IMG/VR virus record: IMGVR_UViG_3300043448_000296
Coordinates: 1-58,398 of that record
Strand: one strand, 5' to 3'
Length of the DNA: 58,398 bases
From: a virus
Part shown: positions 1 to 6,074 of the stretch, in pieces
Layout: each line of letters opens with the position of its first letter
How positions within the stretch are numbered: position 1 is the stretch's first letter
The notes under the pieces: generated by a model
The model's database searches: none
What the model was told of the DNA's origin: nothing
Seen by the model: the letters and a program-made list of their open reading frames with translations, nothing else
Translations under genes and position numbers: made by a program

Positions 1-324
1 ACTACCACCTTCACAAATATTAGGCACGAACATAGATTCCTGCTTAATATTGCCCAGGATAGTAGCAAGGGCGTTTCTGTCTTTAATTCCTTGCTCTTGG
101 AAATAATCCACAGCAAGTTGTTCATGTTCCGAACACCCTTTACAAATTAGCCTTTTCTCTTTTGGCTTTTCAGGAGCAACCTCTTTGGTCGCTGTCGTTT
201 CAAACTCCTTAATAATAGAAAACGGCGCTGGGGGCGTCGTCAAAGGAGGAAAGATCGGCATCGTTGCCACGTTGGTTGTAACCGATGCCAGAAGGGGCAG
301 GGCTACAGTAAAGAATTGTTGCAT
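1..324 (-). CDS. Tail-associated lysozyme-like protein, N-terminal part (runs off left edge)
   Basis: An open frame of 108 codons starts with ATG at 324 and continues through base 1, so only the N-terminus is visible. Residues 1-35 are hydrophobic and Pro-rich, then a charged linker with a CxxC pair (C61, C64) follows. Residues 86-107 (ALATILGNIKQES, then NICEGG) resemble the start of the phage tail lysozyme domain (Phage_lysozyme2 type), in which the Glu of the NIKQES segment is the likely catalytic acid. Inferred role: local peptidoglycan cleavage during infection. The assignment rests on one motif, since most of the domain lies outside the window. A late-promoter-like CATAAATA lies 120 bases upstream. 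Confidence 0.65.
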   Translation of the reverse strand, partial: MQQFFTVALPLLASVTTNVATMPIFPPLTTPPAPFSIIKEFETTATKEVAPEKPKEKRLICKGCSEHEQLAVDYFQEQGIKDRNALATILGNIKQESMFVPNICEGGS

Positions 325-353
325 TAATTTTAATAGAACTCTACATCCGTATA

Positions 354-383
354 GAGAAAGCGCACTTCCCCTTTCTCAAGGGG
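354..383. repeat. Overlapping inverted repeats in the divergent intergenic region
   Basis: GAGAAAG (354-360) pairs with CTTTCTC (371-377), and CCCCTT (368-373) pairs with AAGGGG (378-383) around a TCTC loop. The two hairpins are mutually exclusive. They lie between the minus-strand lysozyme-like gene and the plus-strand operon. Neither has a T-tract, so a terminator role is not supported. Confidence 0.4.
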
Positions 384-444
384 CAATCTCCACGGCTCTA
401 ATTGTCACATCACCGTCTCATGACAAAGACCATAACATAGCACA

Positions 445-452
445 TATTTATG
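445..452 (-). promoter_or_regulatory. Late promoter candidate (CATAAATA)
   Basis: On the minus strand this reads CATAAATA, matching the T4-type late element NATAAATA. It faces the tail-lysozyme-like gene but is about 120 bases from its start, farther than the 20-45 bases usual elsewhere in this window. Confidence 0.35.
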
Positions 453-467
453 GAGATGTCAACCCCC

Positions 468-474
468 CTAAATA
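468..474 (+). promoter_or_regulatory. Late-promoter variant CTAAATA for the plus-strand operon
   Basis: CTAAATA lies 30 bases before the ATG at 505, the spacing seen for the NATAAATA sites in this window. If it is used, transcription would start around 480-486. That argues against the earlier in-frame ATG at 478 as the start of the first gene. Confidence 0.35.
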
Positions 475-504
475 AAGATGGTCGTTTTTAATACCAAAAG
501 AACA

Positions 505-966
505 ATGAAAAGATTACTTCTAATCTCTTCGTTATTCTTAATTACTCCTGTAAGTGCTGCTGAAATTACATCAAGAATTACTGATTCCGTTCAATTGGGT
601 GTACAGGGCGCAGCGGTTCAATCAACAAGAATTGGGGCTTCATATTCTGCCTCAGGAACAAATATTCAAGCAACATCATTTGGCGGTGTAAATGGTGCTG
701 GAACTTATGATATCAATACAGCAGGTCAAGCATTTACTTTCTCAGAAAGTTTCAATGCTGCTGATACACCAGTCACCACTCAGTCGGTCAGTGCTGGAGT
801 TATTGCTTCTCCCAACCTTTATGGGGATAGTGTTACTCAGTTAGCAGGAGACAAAGGTTCTCTCGCTGGTACATTATCACCTACAGGTGTTCCTACTATA
901 ACTGCTGGTGGTCCTGGCACTACAGCAACCGCACAACGTAGTATTGAATTGAGCGTATTCAAATGA
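505..966 (+). CDS. Secreted/virion protein with signal peptide, paralog of the next gene
   Basis: A 153-residue protein. The chosen ATG at 505 gives a classic signal peptide (MKRLLLISSLFLITPVSAAE, cleavage likely after VSA). The ATG at 478 would bury it behind nine extra residues. The mature part is rich in Ser, Thr, Gly and Ala with no catalytic motif, and probably beta-structured. Its SGTNIQ, AGQAFTFSES and SIELSVF segments match the downstream protein, so the two are duplicates. The stop overlaps the next start by 4 bases (ATGA), implying translational coupling. Inferred to be an exported or virion-surface protein; the precise role is unknown. Confidence 0.7.
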   Translation: MKRLLLISSLFLITPVSAAEITSRITDSVQLGVQGAAVQSTRIGASYSASGTNIQATSFGGVNGAGTYDINTAGQAFTFSESFNAADTPVTTQSVSAGVIASPNLYGDSVTQLAGDKGSLAGTLSPTGVPTITAGGPGTTATAQRSIELSVFK

Positions 967-1322
967 GACATATCCTAGCAGGGTTGCTCCTGCTAGGGAT
1001 TTCTTGTCCTGCCCTAGCTGAAAGTGTTGTGCCTAATTTTACAAGGGGCACAATCAATGCAACCACAGAATCAACTACAAAAATAATAGAATCAATTCGT
1101 CAAGTTGAATATACAACTGGCACATCATATACTGTAACTGGAACTAATATTAACATTCCTGGCACTCCTCAACAGGGAGCAAACTATAGTATCATGACTC
1201 AAGGTGCTCCGTTCCAGTTCAGCGAAACCTACCTCGGTCCTGGAGTGGCTAAAGAAACATGGATAGACAGAACAACAGAAACTCAATCAACCACTACATC
1301 AATCTCTGTCTTTACGCAGTAA
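963..1322 (+). CDS. Secreted/virion protein with signal peptide, paralog of upstream gene
   Basis: A 119-residue protein starting inside the previous stop codon. Residues 1-19 form a signal peptide (MRHILAGLLLLGISCPALA, cleavage likely after ALA). The Cys is not in a lipobox context. The remainder is Thr-rich and shares the pattern SGT..N, GAPFQFSE and SISVF with the preceding protein, so it is a shorter copy. No enzymatic motif is visible. Export across the host inner membrane is inferred from the signal sequence only. Confidence 0.7.
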   Translation: MRHILAGLLLLGISCPALAESVVPNFTRGTINATTESTTKIIESIRQVEYTTGTSYTVTGTNINIPGTPQQGANYSIMTQGAPFQFSETYLGPGVAKETWIDRTTETQSTTTSISVFTQ

Positions 1323-1858
1323 TATCACTAGGAGGAGCAGCTTATGGACAATCTGCTCCAGCGCCTAGCAATACTAACATTGCTGGCCCTAGTGCTAGTG
1401 CTACTGGAAACGTCACTAACCAAGCGGTTCAGGTATTGCAAGGTCCATACGCAGTTAATACCTACGGAGCAGGGGTTAGTTGCCAGGGAGCAACGTTCTC
1501 AGTGTCTCCGTTTGCTCTGAAGAGTGGTAACGAAAGTGATGACCCAGAAACATTTGCTTCTCGCAATAGTAACTGGGGTATCTCTGCTGGGTTAAATGTT
1601 CCCTTAGATGGTGGGTTAATGGAGTTATGCAAAGCAAGAGCAAAAATTGAGATTGAAAGACAAAAAGCAGAAGCAGACAAGGCACGTTTAGATTTTGAAC
1701 TTGTAAGATTATTGAAGTGTGGAGAAGCAATTAAATCTGGTGTTACATTTCATCACGAATCTCCTTACGCTAAGATATGTTCTGATGTAGTTGTAAGGTA
1801 TCCACAGATAAATAATGTGTTACCTGCGCCACAGAATAATGGCCAAGTCAAAAAATAA
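1259..1858 (+). CDS. Third secreted protein of the operon, coiled-coil C-terminal half (start uncertain)
   Basis: This frame gives 199 residues from the only ATG available, at 1259, inside the previous gene. Residues 14-31 (INLCLYAVISLGGAAYGQ) look like a weak signal peptide or membrane segment. Residues 60-115 contain paired Cys and Gly-rich stretches, and about 115-150 (KARAKIEIERQKAEADKARL) is a helical, probably coiled-coil region, followed by two more Cys. The family resembles small cyanophage proteins of unknown role. The 64-base overlap and poor Shine-Dalgarno leave the true start unclear; a strong AGGAGG at 1330-1335 precedes an ATG in another frame. Confidence 0.65.
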   Translation: MDRQNNRNSINHYINLCLYAVISLGGAAYGQSAPAPSNTNIAGPSASATGNVTNQAVQVLQGPYAVNTYGAGVSCQGATFSVSPFALKSGNESDDPETFASRNSNWGISAGLNVPLDGGLMELCKARAKIEIERQKAEADKARLDFELVRLLKCGEAIKSGVTFHHESPYAKICSDVVVRYPQINNVLPAPQNNGQVKK

Positions 1859-1946
1859 AGGCAGCGATAAAGCAGCCAAAAAACCAAAACAAAATCAAGG
1901 TAATGCTACAGCGAAGAAAGCAAAGAACGGCGGCAAAAAGAAATGA
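1839..1946 (+). CDS. Very small Lys-rich protein (35 aa)
   Basis: A 35-codon frame beginning with ATG at 1839 within the end of the previous gene and ending TGA at 1944-1946, which overlaps the next ATG. Thirteen of 35 residues are Lys, with Ala, Gly and Asn making up most of the rest and no aromatic residues. Such a peptide would be disordered and strongly positive, so nucleic-acid or capsid binding is conceivable. Support comes from start/stop overlaps on both sides; no homolog can be named from sequence alone. Confidence 0.5.
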   Translation: MAKSKNKGSDKAAKKPKQNQGNATAKKAKNGGKKK

Positions 1947-2122
1947 TGGAATTTATTGCTTTCATGATTGTTGGTTATGTTGAGATTAGCCCTGGGCAAT
2001 GTCAACTTGAATATTTTCGCTATAATGATATAAACTCACTTGTTATCCCATGCCAAGAGAATGGAACACCCCTAAGAGGGAATGTTGGAATGCTCCAATC
2101 CACCAAATACTCAAAGCCATAG
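1943..2122 (+). CDS. Small hypothetical protein (59 aa), Cys-containing
   Basis: This starts at the ATG overlapping the previous TGA and runs to TAG at 2120. Residues 3-13 are hydrophobic (EFIAFMIVGYV), followed by SPGQCQLEYF and an IPCQE segment, giving two Cys that could pair. The first 35-40 residues look protein-like. The last 24 overlap the next frame (2050-2250) and look less constrained. Function unknown. Confidence 0.45.
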   Translation: MMEFIAFMIVGYVEISPGQCQLEYFRYNDINSLVIPCQENGTPLRGNVGMLQSTKYSKP

Positions 2123-2250
2123 ACAATCACACACGCCTTCGTATGGAGACAGGTGATATGTGGCATGAGGAACAAGCACAAATATTAAGAAAGTATGTAA
2201 AAGATTTGAAGGTTTTTATACATAAAGAAGAAGGATGGTGGAACGAATGA
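2050..2250 (+). CDS. Small hypothetical protein (66 aa), Trp-rich helical
   Basis: A 66-residue protein with several Trp and a charged helical middle (EEQAQILRKYVKDLKVFIHK). It overlaps the previous small frame by 73 bases and couples to the next gene through an ATGA overlap at 2247-2250. It has no recognisable domain. Composition and its tight place in the operon support it being real. Confidence 0.6.
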   Translation: MPREWNTPKRECWNAPIHQILKAIDNHTRLRMETGDMWHEEQAQILRKYVKDLKVFIHKEEGWWNE

Positions 2251-2438
2251 AATTCATAGCAGCAAGAGAAACATTTGACGGTCACATTTATTTTCAAGAT
2301 AATATTAATGACTCACCTAAGTGGACTGGAGAATTTTCAGAAGCAAAACGTTTCGATAGCGAAGAAGAAGCATTATCTAAATCAGATAGAACTGGTTTAT
2401 ATTCAGGGTCAATCATAGCAATGGAGATATCAGAATGA
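2247..2438 (+). CDS. Small hypothetical protein (63 aa)
   Basis: The start at ATG 2247 is preferred over the in-frame start four codons earlier: it overlaps the upstream stop (ATGA) and is preceded by AAGGATGG as ribosome binding site. The protein is acidic and mixed alpha/beta by eye (KFIAARETFDGHIYFQ, later SEEEALSKSDR). No function is recognised. It ends in an ATGA overlap with the following membrane-protein gene. Confidence 0.6.
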   Translation: MKFIAARETFDGHIYFQDNINDSPKWTGEFSEAKRFDSEEEALSKSDRTGLYSGSIIAMEISE

Positions 2439-2644
2439 AATACTTATCACTAGCATTATCAGTTACAAGTTTAGCAGTCAGTGCTGCTATTGGAGTTGGT
2501 GCTTACATGACATACCAGAAAGCACAGAAGATTCTAGACAATCCAGAAGCATTTGTCGGTGCTGTTGTAGAGAAGCAAGTCAGTAAGGCATTTGAAAAAC
2601 TTCCAATTCCTAAACTAAATACTGAGAAGTTTAAACTTTTCTAA
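2435..2644 (+). CDS. Small membrane-anchored protein (69 aa)
   Basis: Residues 2-26 form one transmembrane segment (LSLALSVTSLAVSAAIGVGA core). The rest is a charged amphipathic tail ending in Lys-rich sequence, so an N-in anchor with a soluble C-terminal part is likely. It starts within the previous stop and lies 2 bases before the nuclease gene. No known domain. Confidence 0.6.
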   Translation: MKYLSLALSVTSLAVSAAIGVGAYMTYQKAQKILDNPEAFVGAVVEKQVSKAFEKLPIPKLNTEKFKLF

Positions 2645-2646
2645 AC

Positions 2647-3063
2647 ATGGCTGACAAAGACCCATACATCTATAGAATACGTTCAGTACACAAGGTAGTA
2701 GATGGCGACACTATTGACGCTGACATTGATTTGGGTTTTGATATCTCCCTTACTAAGCGAATTCGTCTTGCTGGTATCGATACCCCAGAGAGCAGGACAA
2801 CTGATGCGTATGAAAAGAAACTTGGTCTCGAAGTTAAAGCATGGCTCAAAGATAGATTAGAGTTTGCTAAAGATATTCTGATTAAAACAGAACTACCCGA
2901 TAGCACCGAGAAGTATGGTCGCATCATCGGTCATCTGTATGTCAATGGCGAGACCACATCCATCAACAATCAAATGATTGCTGAAGGATATGCTTGGGAA
3001 TATGATGGTGGTACAAAGAAAAAAGATTTCGCATTACTAGAATCAAAAAGAAAGGCGAGCTGA
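2647..3063 (+). CDS. Thermonuclease (staphylococcal nuclease-like, SNase family)
   Basis: A 138-residue single-domain protein with the SNase signature: VVDGDTI (residues 17-23), RIRLAGIDTPE (about 39-49, with the first catalytic Arg and the Glu), and EKYGRIIGHLYV (about 88-99, with the second Arg), then the final helix (NNQMIAEGYAWEY). The family is a Ca-dependent phosphodiesterase that cuts DNA and RNA. It lacks a signal peptide, so it probably acts inside the infected cell. It ends the plus-strand operon and overlaps the convergent structural gene by 21 bases. Confidence 0.85.
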   Translation: MADKDPYIYRIRSVHKVVDGDTIDADIDLGFDISLTKRIRLAGIDTPESRTTDAYEKKLGLEVKAWLKDRLEFAKDILIKTELPDSTEKYGRIIGHLYVNGETTSINNQMIAEGYAWEYDGGTKKKDFALLESKRKAS

Positions 3064-3918
3064 TAACTTCTTAGCAATCTTTTTAGGTGGGGCAAAGAGA
3101 CCTTTAAATCTTTCCCTACCTTCTTTTGTGAACTTATCGCTCATCACATCATCAATAATAACTTTGTTCTCTATTTCGTAGAGAGTATTGGTATCTATTT
3201 GGTCACGGATATATTGCTCCACATTATCTGTCTGTGCCACCAAACGAGTTCCTTCTGACGAGTATTCAAATATGTCAACATGACCACCTTCTGCCATGAC
3301 ATAATGCAGAACTGGTTTGACTTGTTTGATTTTAATTTTAAACTTGTTCTTTGTTGCCTCTCGTATCATTGGCTCAGCAGCGTTCTTAAGCACGTTGAGC
3401 ACCGCTGTTGATGCCATAGTAGCAGCGGTAGTCACAACTGCTACAGCGCCCGCTGTGGCGACGAGAGAAGGGTCTGGTAAGTCGATGTTTAATCCAGCAA
3501 TAGTAACACTAGGTTTGTCTGCTGGTATTTCTGCTATTGGAGCAGGTGGTTGTATAGCCTGCTGAACTGCTGGTGGCAAATCAGGTGGTTTAGTATCAGG
3601 CAATCCACGACTCTTTGATGTCTCTTCTTGTTGTTTTTGTTGCTCTGCTTTTACAGCCGCATCAAATTCTTCCTGTGTTGGTACATTAATCACAGGATAT
3701 TTAATTGATGGGTCTGGCATCCTGAAAACAGGAAGTGCCAGACCTTGTGTTACTGGAGGAGCCTCAAACTTCGGGGCGGGCAGCCGCTCTACTGTAGTCG
3801 GGGGTATCCCCTGGATCACAGTTTGGGCAACCTGCGCTGGCAATATCTGCTGGAGGTTCTGGCTCTGGAGTTGGTTCAACTGAGGTGAACTCAGGTTGCC
3901 TATTTGGTTTATCTCCAT
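3043..3918 (-). CDS. Virion structural protein, Pro/Gln-rich (291 aa)
   Basis: A 291-residue protein. The first 140 residues are rich in Pro, Gln and Leu and probably extended. Residues 145-180 contain an Ala/Val/Thr-rich hydrophobic stretch (GAVAVVTTAATMASTAVL) that could insert in a membrane. The C-terminal 120 residues are charged and mixed alpha/beta, ending in a basic tail. It overlaps the thermonuclease 3' end on the opposite strand and its first 155 bases overlap the next upstream gene in another frame. Function inferred only from composition and neighbourhood. Confidence 0.6.
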   Translation of the reverse strand: MEINQIGNLSSPQLNQLQSQNLQQILPAQVAQTVIQGIPPTTVERLPAPKFEAPPVTQGLALPVFRMPDPSIKYPVINVPTQEEFDAAVKAEQQKQQEETSKSRGLPDTKPPDLPPAVQQAIQPPAPIAEIPADKPSVTIAGLNIDLPDPSLVATAGAVAVVTTAATMASTAVLNVLKNAAEPMIREATKNKFKIKIKQVKPVLHYVMAEGGHVDIFEYSSEGTRLVAQTDNVEQYIRDQIDTNTLYEIENKVIIDDVMSDKFTKEGRERFKGLFAPPKKIAKKLSARLSF

Positions 3919-4117
3919 CGTCGTCTTTATCTCCTTTCTTTAGAGTGTCAACCCCAAAGGTAGCAGCAGCGGCTGTAAATACAGTAGCAATAAATGTTGG
4001 ATCCATCTTAGCGAGTAGACCTGCATATGATGCTGTAAGTAGAGCGGCACTCCAACTCAGTACAGTAATTCTAACAATAGTGCTCATACATTTTTCCTTT
4101 TTCTGTGGTTCTGCCAT
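3764..4117 (-). CDS. Small membrane protein with acidic Pro-rich tail (117 aa)
   Basis: A start at 4117 gives 117 residues; a second ATG at 4087 (MSTIVRITVLSW), with AAGGAA just upstream, is an equally good start. A hydrophobic region spanning about 14-58 could hold one or two membrane segments (LSWSAALLTASYAGLL; FIATVFTAAAATFG), followed by an acidic, Pro/Glu-rich tail. The arrangement suits a holin-like or spanin-like membrane protein near lysis enzymes, but that is inference. The last 50 codons overlap the start of the 291-aa gene in a different frame. Confidence 0.5.
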   Translation of the reverse strand: MAEPQKKEKCMSTIVRITVLSWSAALLTASYAGLLAKMDPTFIATVFTAAAATFGVDTLKKGDKDDDGDKPNRQPEFTSVEPTPEPEPPADIASAGCPNCDPGDTPDYSRAAARPEV

Positions 4118-4135
4118 TGTTCCTGTTGAATGTGA

Positions 4136-4807
4136 TTAACCTTTTTTCCAAGCCTCACCTTCTGCTTTTCTTCTACGTGCTAACCCCGCTTCTACATTTG
4201 AACCAGGATTTCTGTAGAGGTAAAGCGCATCGGGCACCTTATCCCATTCTTTATTTTTTAGAACACGAGTGATAGTATTAAAATTATCACCACCATAAAA
4301 ACCAGCGCCAAGATTATAGGCGAAAGATAATAGAGCACCTCTTTTACCATCAGACATTTCATTCCAGTGTGGAATCTTACGAAGTGCTGGAAGGAAGTGA
4401 TGCTTTGCTTCTTCAATCAGTAGATCATCTGCTTCTGCTTGAGTGATGCTATCACCCATCTGGAATGGTTTGCCATTCTTATCTCTGGTCGAACCCCAAC
4501 CAATAGTGATTGGTAGTCCACCAGAAAGAGGGTCAGGATAAGCATTTAATCTACATCCTTCAAACTCTTTGACTAGTTTGATTCCCATTTGTGGAACATC
4601 ATCACCACCCGCTACAGGAGCAGAAGCTGCAGCAGCAGGGGCCGATGCAGCATTACCCTTTTTTCCTCTATAAATCTCCGCCCAATCTACGTTATCTTCT
4701 AGATACTTGACTGGTAGATTGTCTTCTAACCACTGAACTGCTTTAACGTGGTTAGGGTTCTTCTCGTCATAGAACTTGAAGAAGTTGTGTAGGTCAATCC
4801 TTGCCAT
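4136..4807 (-). CDS. T4-type lysozyme (GH24 muramidase) with N-terminal targeting module
   Basis: 223 residues. Residues 1-47 form a small module (DLHNFFKFYD, AVQWLEDNLP) also found at the start of the C39 peptidase two genes upstream. An Ala/Pro-rich linker (about 50-66) leads to a GH24 muramidase domain: KEFEGCRLNAYPD (80-92, catalytic Glu in this stretch), TIGWGST (101-107) and a C-terminal SFAYNLGAGF segment. It hydrolyses the MurNAc-GlcNAc bond of peptidoglycan. The absence of a signal peptide means it needs a holin or is carried in the virion. It overlaps the 48-aa gene by 14 bases. Confidence 0.85.
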   Translation of the reverse strand: MARIDLHNFFKFYDEKNPNHVKAVQWLEDNLPVKYLEDNVDWAEIYRGKKGNAASAPAAAASAPVAGGDDVPQMGIKLVKEFEGCRLNAYPDPLSGGLPITIGWGSTRDKNGKPFQMGDSITQAEADDLLIEEAKHHFLPALRKIPHWNEMSDGKRGALLSFAYNLGAGFYGGDNFNTITRVLKNKEWDKVPDALYLYRNPGSNVEAGLARRRKAEGEAWKKG

Positions 4808-4940
4808 TTGTTCCTCCTATATTTGGAAAGTATATGTTAAACAATTCGCTTGCTTCTTTATGTTTACCGTGATTTGTGAGTTTTTTCACTTCTTCCAGAA
4901 TCTTTTTTTTAAACTCAGTCGAAGATCCTTCCCCACCCAT
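4794..4940 (-). CDS. Small hypothetical protein (48 aa) between the two wall hydrolases
   Basis: The start at ATG 4940 is chosen because AGGAGGTAAC sits directly upstream; longer readings lack a ribosome binding site and overlap the peptidase more. The protein is mostly helical and basic (FKKKILEEVKKLTNHGKHKE). It overlaps the peptidase stop by 26 bases and the lysozyme start by 14, so all three are coupled. Function unknown. Confidence 0.6.
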   Translation of the reverse strand: MGGEGSSTEFKKKILEEVKKLTNHGKHKEASELFNIYFPNIGGTNGKD

Positions 4941-5586
4941 CGTTACCTCCTGGACACCATCTGTGCTTAAGAACTGCTTTAGTATAAATGGTCTTTTTAC
5001 CATTTGTAACTGGACCAGTATAGTTATCGTTTAGAGAACCATATGGATCGTTAATGTAATATCCTTTGCCATCTGGTGTCTTGCCGATGACTACACACAT
5101 GTGCCCACCAGTAGGAGCAGATAAAGAACCCCTGTGGAGAATACCAATAACAACGGGTTTGCCTCTATCAAGGCTCTTATCAATGTCAGCGAAAGAAAGA
5201 TTATAGCTAAAGTGTGACTTAATACCATAACCTGCGAGAACCTTTGTCTGTACCGCATGGTCAGTCGTGTCACCAATTGCAAATACTTTCTTGACATATT
5301 CATCGTCGCCCTTGATACTGCCAGGCTTGAGGAAAGCAAGGCACATAGCGCACGATGAACTGTTACAAGTTCTATGTGCATCTCTGTAGTTATCTACTTG
5401 GTTAAAGTATGGAACATCGAGTACCGCTGGAGTTGGTGGTTTGGTTCTGAAGACACCAATCCAATCGGTCTCTGAGTCGTCTAAGAATTGAGCAGGCAGG
5501 TTATCTTCTAACCATTGAACTGCTGCAACATGATTCGCATTACCATCATCATAATACTTGAAAAAGTTATGAAGATCTAGAGTCAT
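4915..5586 (-). CDS. C39-like cysteine peptidase with the same N-terminal module
   Basis: 223 residues. Residues 1-48 match the N-terminal module of the lysozyme (LHNFFKYYDD, AVQWLEDNLP, DW). From about residue 56 the sequence follows the papain-like C39_2 pattern: VPYFNQ, Cys at 74 within CNSSSCAM, a later GGHMCVVIG with the His, and INDPYG with the Asp. It is thus a predicted cysteine peptidase, likely cleaving peptide cross-links of the wall or processing a virion protein. Pairing with a muramidase that carries the same module favours a wall role. It overlaps the upstream nuclease gene by 20 bases. Confidence 0.7.
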   Translation of the reverse strand: MTLDLHNFFKYYDDGNANHVAAVQWLEDNLPAQFLDDSETDWIGVFRTKPPTPAVLDVPYFNQVDNYRDAHRTCNSSSCAMCLAFLKPGSIKGDDEYVKKVFAIGDTTDHAVQTKVLAGYGIKSHFSYNLSFADIDKSLDRGKPVVIGILHRGSLSAPTGGHMCVVIGKTPDGKGYYINDPYGSLNDNYTGPVTNGKKTIYTKAVLKHRWCPGGNDGWGRIFD

Positions 5587-5920
5587 TTTTCTCTCCGAAT
5601 AAACTAATGAAATACTCTGCGTCTACCACTGCTAGTGGTTTCTTTCCATTCTTTTTAATTACAACGAGAGGTTCATAGTCACCAGAGTTGGCCGATGCCT
5701 GCTCATAGGCATCCCATATATTTAGCTTCTCCACATTTTTACATTCAATACTATGAGGAAACTTTAACCTGGCAGCACGAGCCATAATAAGGTCTTCGCC
5801 ACCAGCACCCATGCTACGAGATTCAATATCTTCTGGGTGAACCTCAAGCATCTCAATGAGTTTATCTCTTACCCACTGTTGCAGACGGCGACCTTTCGCT
5901 TTTGCTGAACTTGGATTCAT
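5567..5920 (-). CDS. Small PD-(D/E)XK-like nuclease (Holliday-junction-resolvase type fold)
   Basis: 117 residues. The pattern AKGRRLQQWVRDKLIE, then SMGAGGEDLIM and SIECKN fits the small Hjc-type nucleases: conserved Glu/Arg helix, Asp of GGED, and Glu-x-Lys in ECK as metal-binding and catalytic residues. It probably acts on branched or damaged phage DNA. The start ATG at 5920 is preceded by GGAGG, which is also the 3' arm of a terminator hairpin, and by a late promoter at 5945-5952. Confidence 0.65.
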   Translation of the reverse strand: MNPSSAKAKGRRLQQWVRDKLIEMLEVHPEDIESRSMGAGGEDLIMARAARLKFPHSIECKNVEKLNIWDAYEQASANSGDYEPLVVIKKNGKKPLAVVDAEYFISLFGEKNDSRSS

Positions 5921-5924
5921 AATA

Positions 5925-5944
5925 AAAAACCTCCATGATGGAGG
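5925..5944 (-). terminator. Intrinsic terminator fused to a ribosome binding site
   Basis: On the minus strand CCTCC-ATCAT-GGAGG (outer pairs continue into AT) is followed by TTTTTT. It would end transcripts coming from nrdA/nrdB. The GGAGG arm is also the ribosome binding site of the nuclease gene nine bases downstream, so folding would hide it. Confidence 0.7.
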
Positions 5945-5952
5945 TATTTATC
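5945..5952 (-). promoter_or_regulatory. Late promoter GATAAATA
   Basis: Minus-strand GATAAATA 25 bases before the nuclease start. The expected transcription start, 5-6 bases downstream, falls inside the terminator's 5' arm. Late transcripts would therefore lack that arm and escape both termination and masking of the ribosome binding site. Confidence 0.7.
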
Positions 5953-6074
5953 TATTCAGTTGTACCAGGGGTCTGGAATTTTCGTTTGAGGGCGGCGAGT
6001 ATCCACGCTTGAGATAGGCTCTTTGGTCCTTCCTTCAACAGTTTTTCCAGTTTTTCTATCTCTCTTTTTCTCAC
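5952..6074 (-). CDS. Small basic helical protein after nrdB (40 aa)
   Basis: Starts with GTG at 6074 overlapping the nrdB stop (GTGA) and ends TAG at 5952-5954. It encodes 40 residues of Lys/Glu-rich helix followed by SLSQAWILAALKRKF. Translation coupling to nrdB and a sensible composition support it; the longer ATG-started frame over the same bases is mostly nrdB read out of frame. Function unknown. Confidence 0.6.
   Translation of the reverse strand: MRKREIEKLEKLLKEGPKSLSQAWILAALKRKFQTPGTTE

Noticed and set aside
185-475. 96-codon plus-strand frame at the left edge
   Set aside because: Opposite the lysozyme-like N-terminus, which has a recognisable domain; no plus-strand signals.
2021-2026. 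TATAAT as a plus-strand promoter before the 66-aa gene
   Set aside because: No matching -35 at 16-18 bases, and it lies inside a likely small gene.
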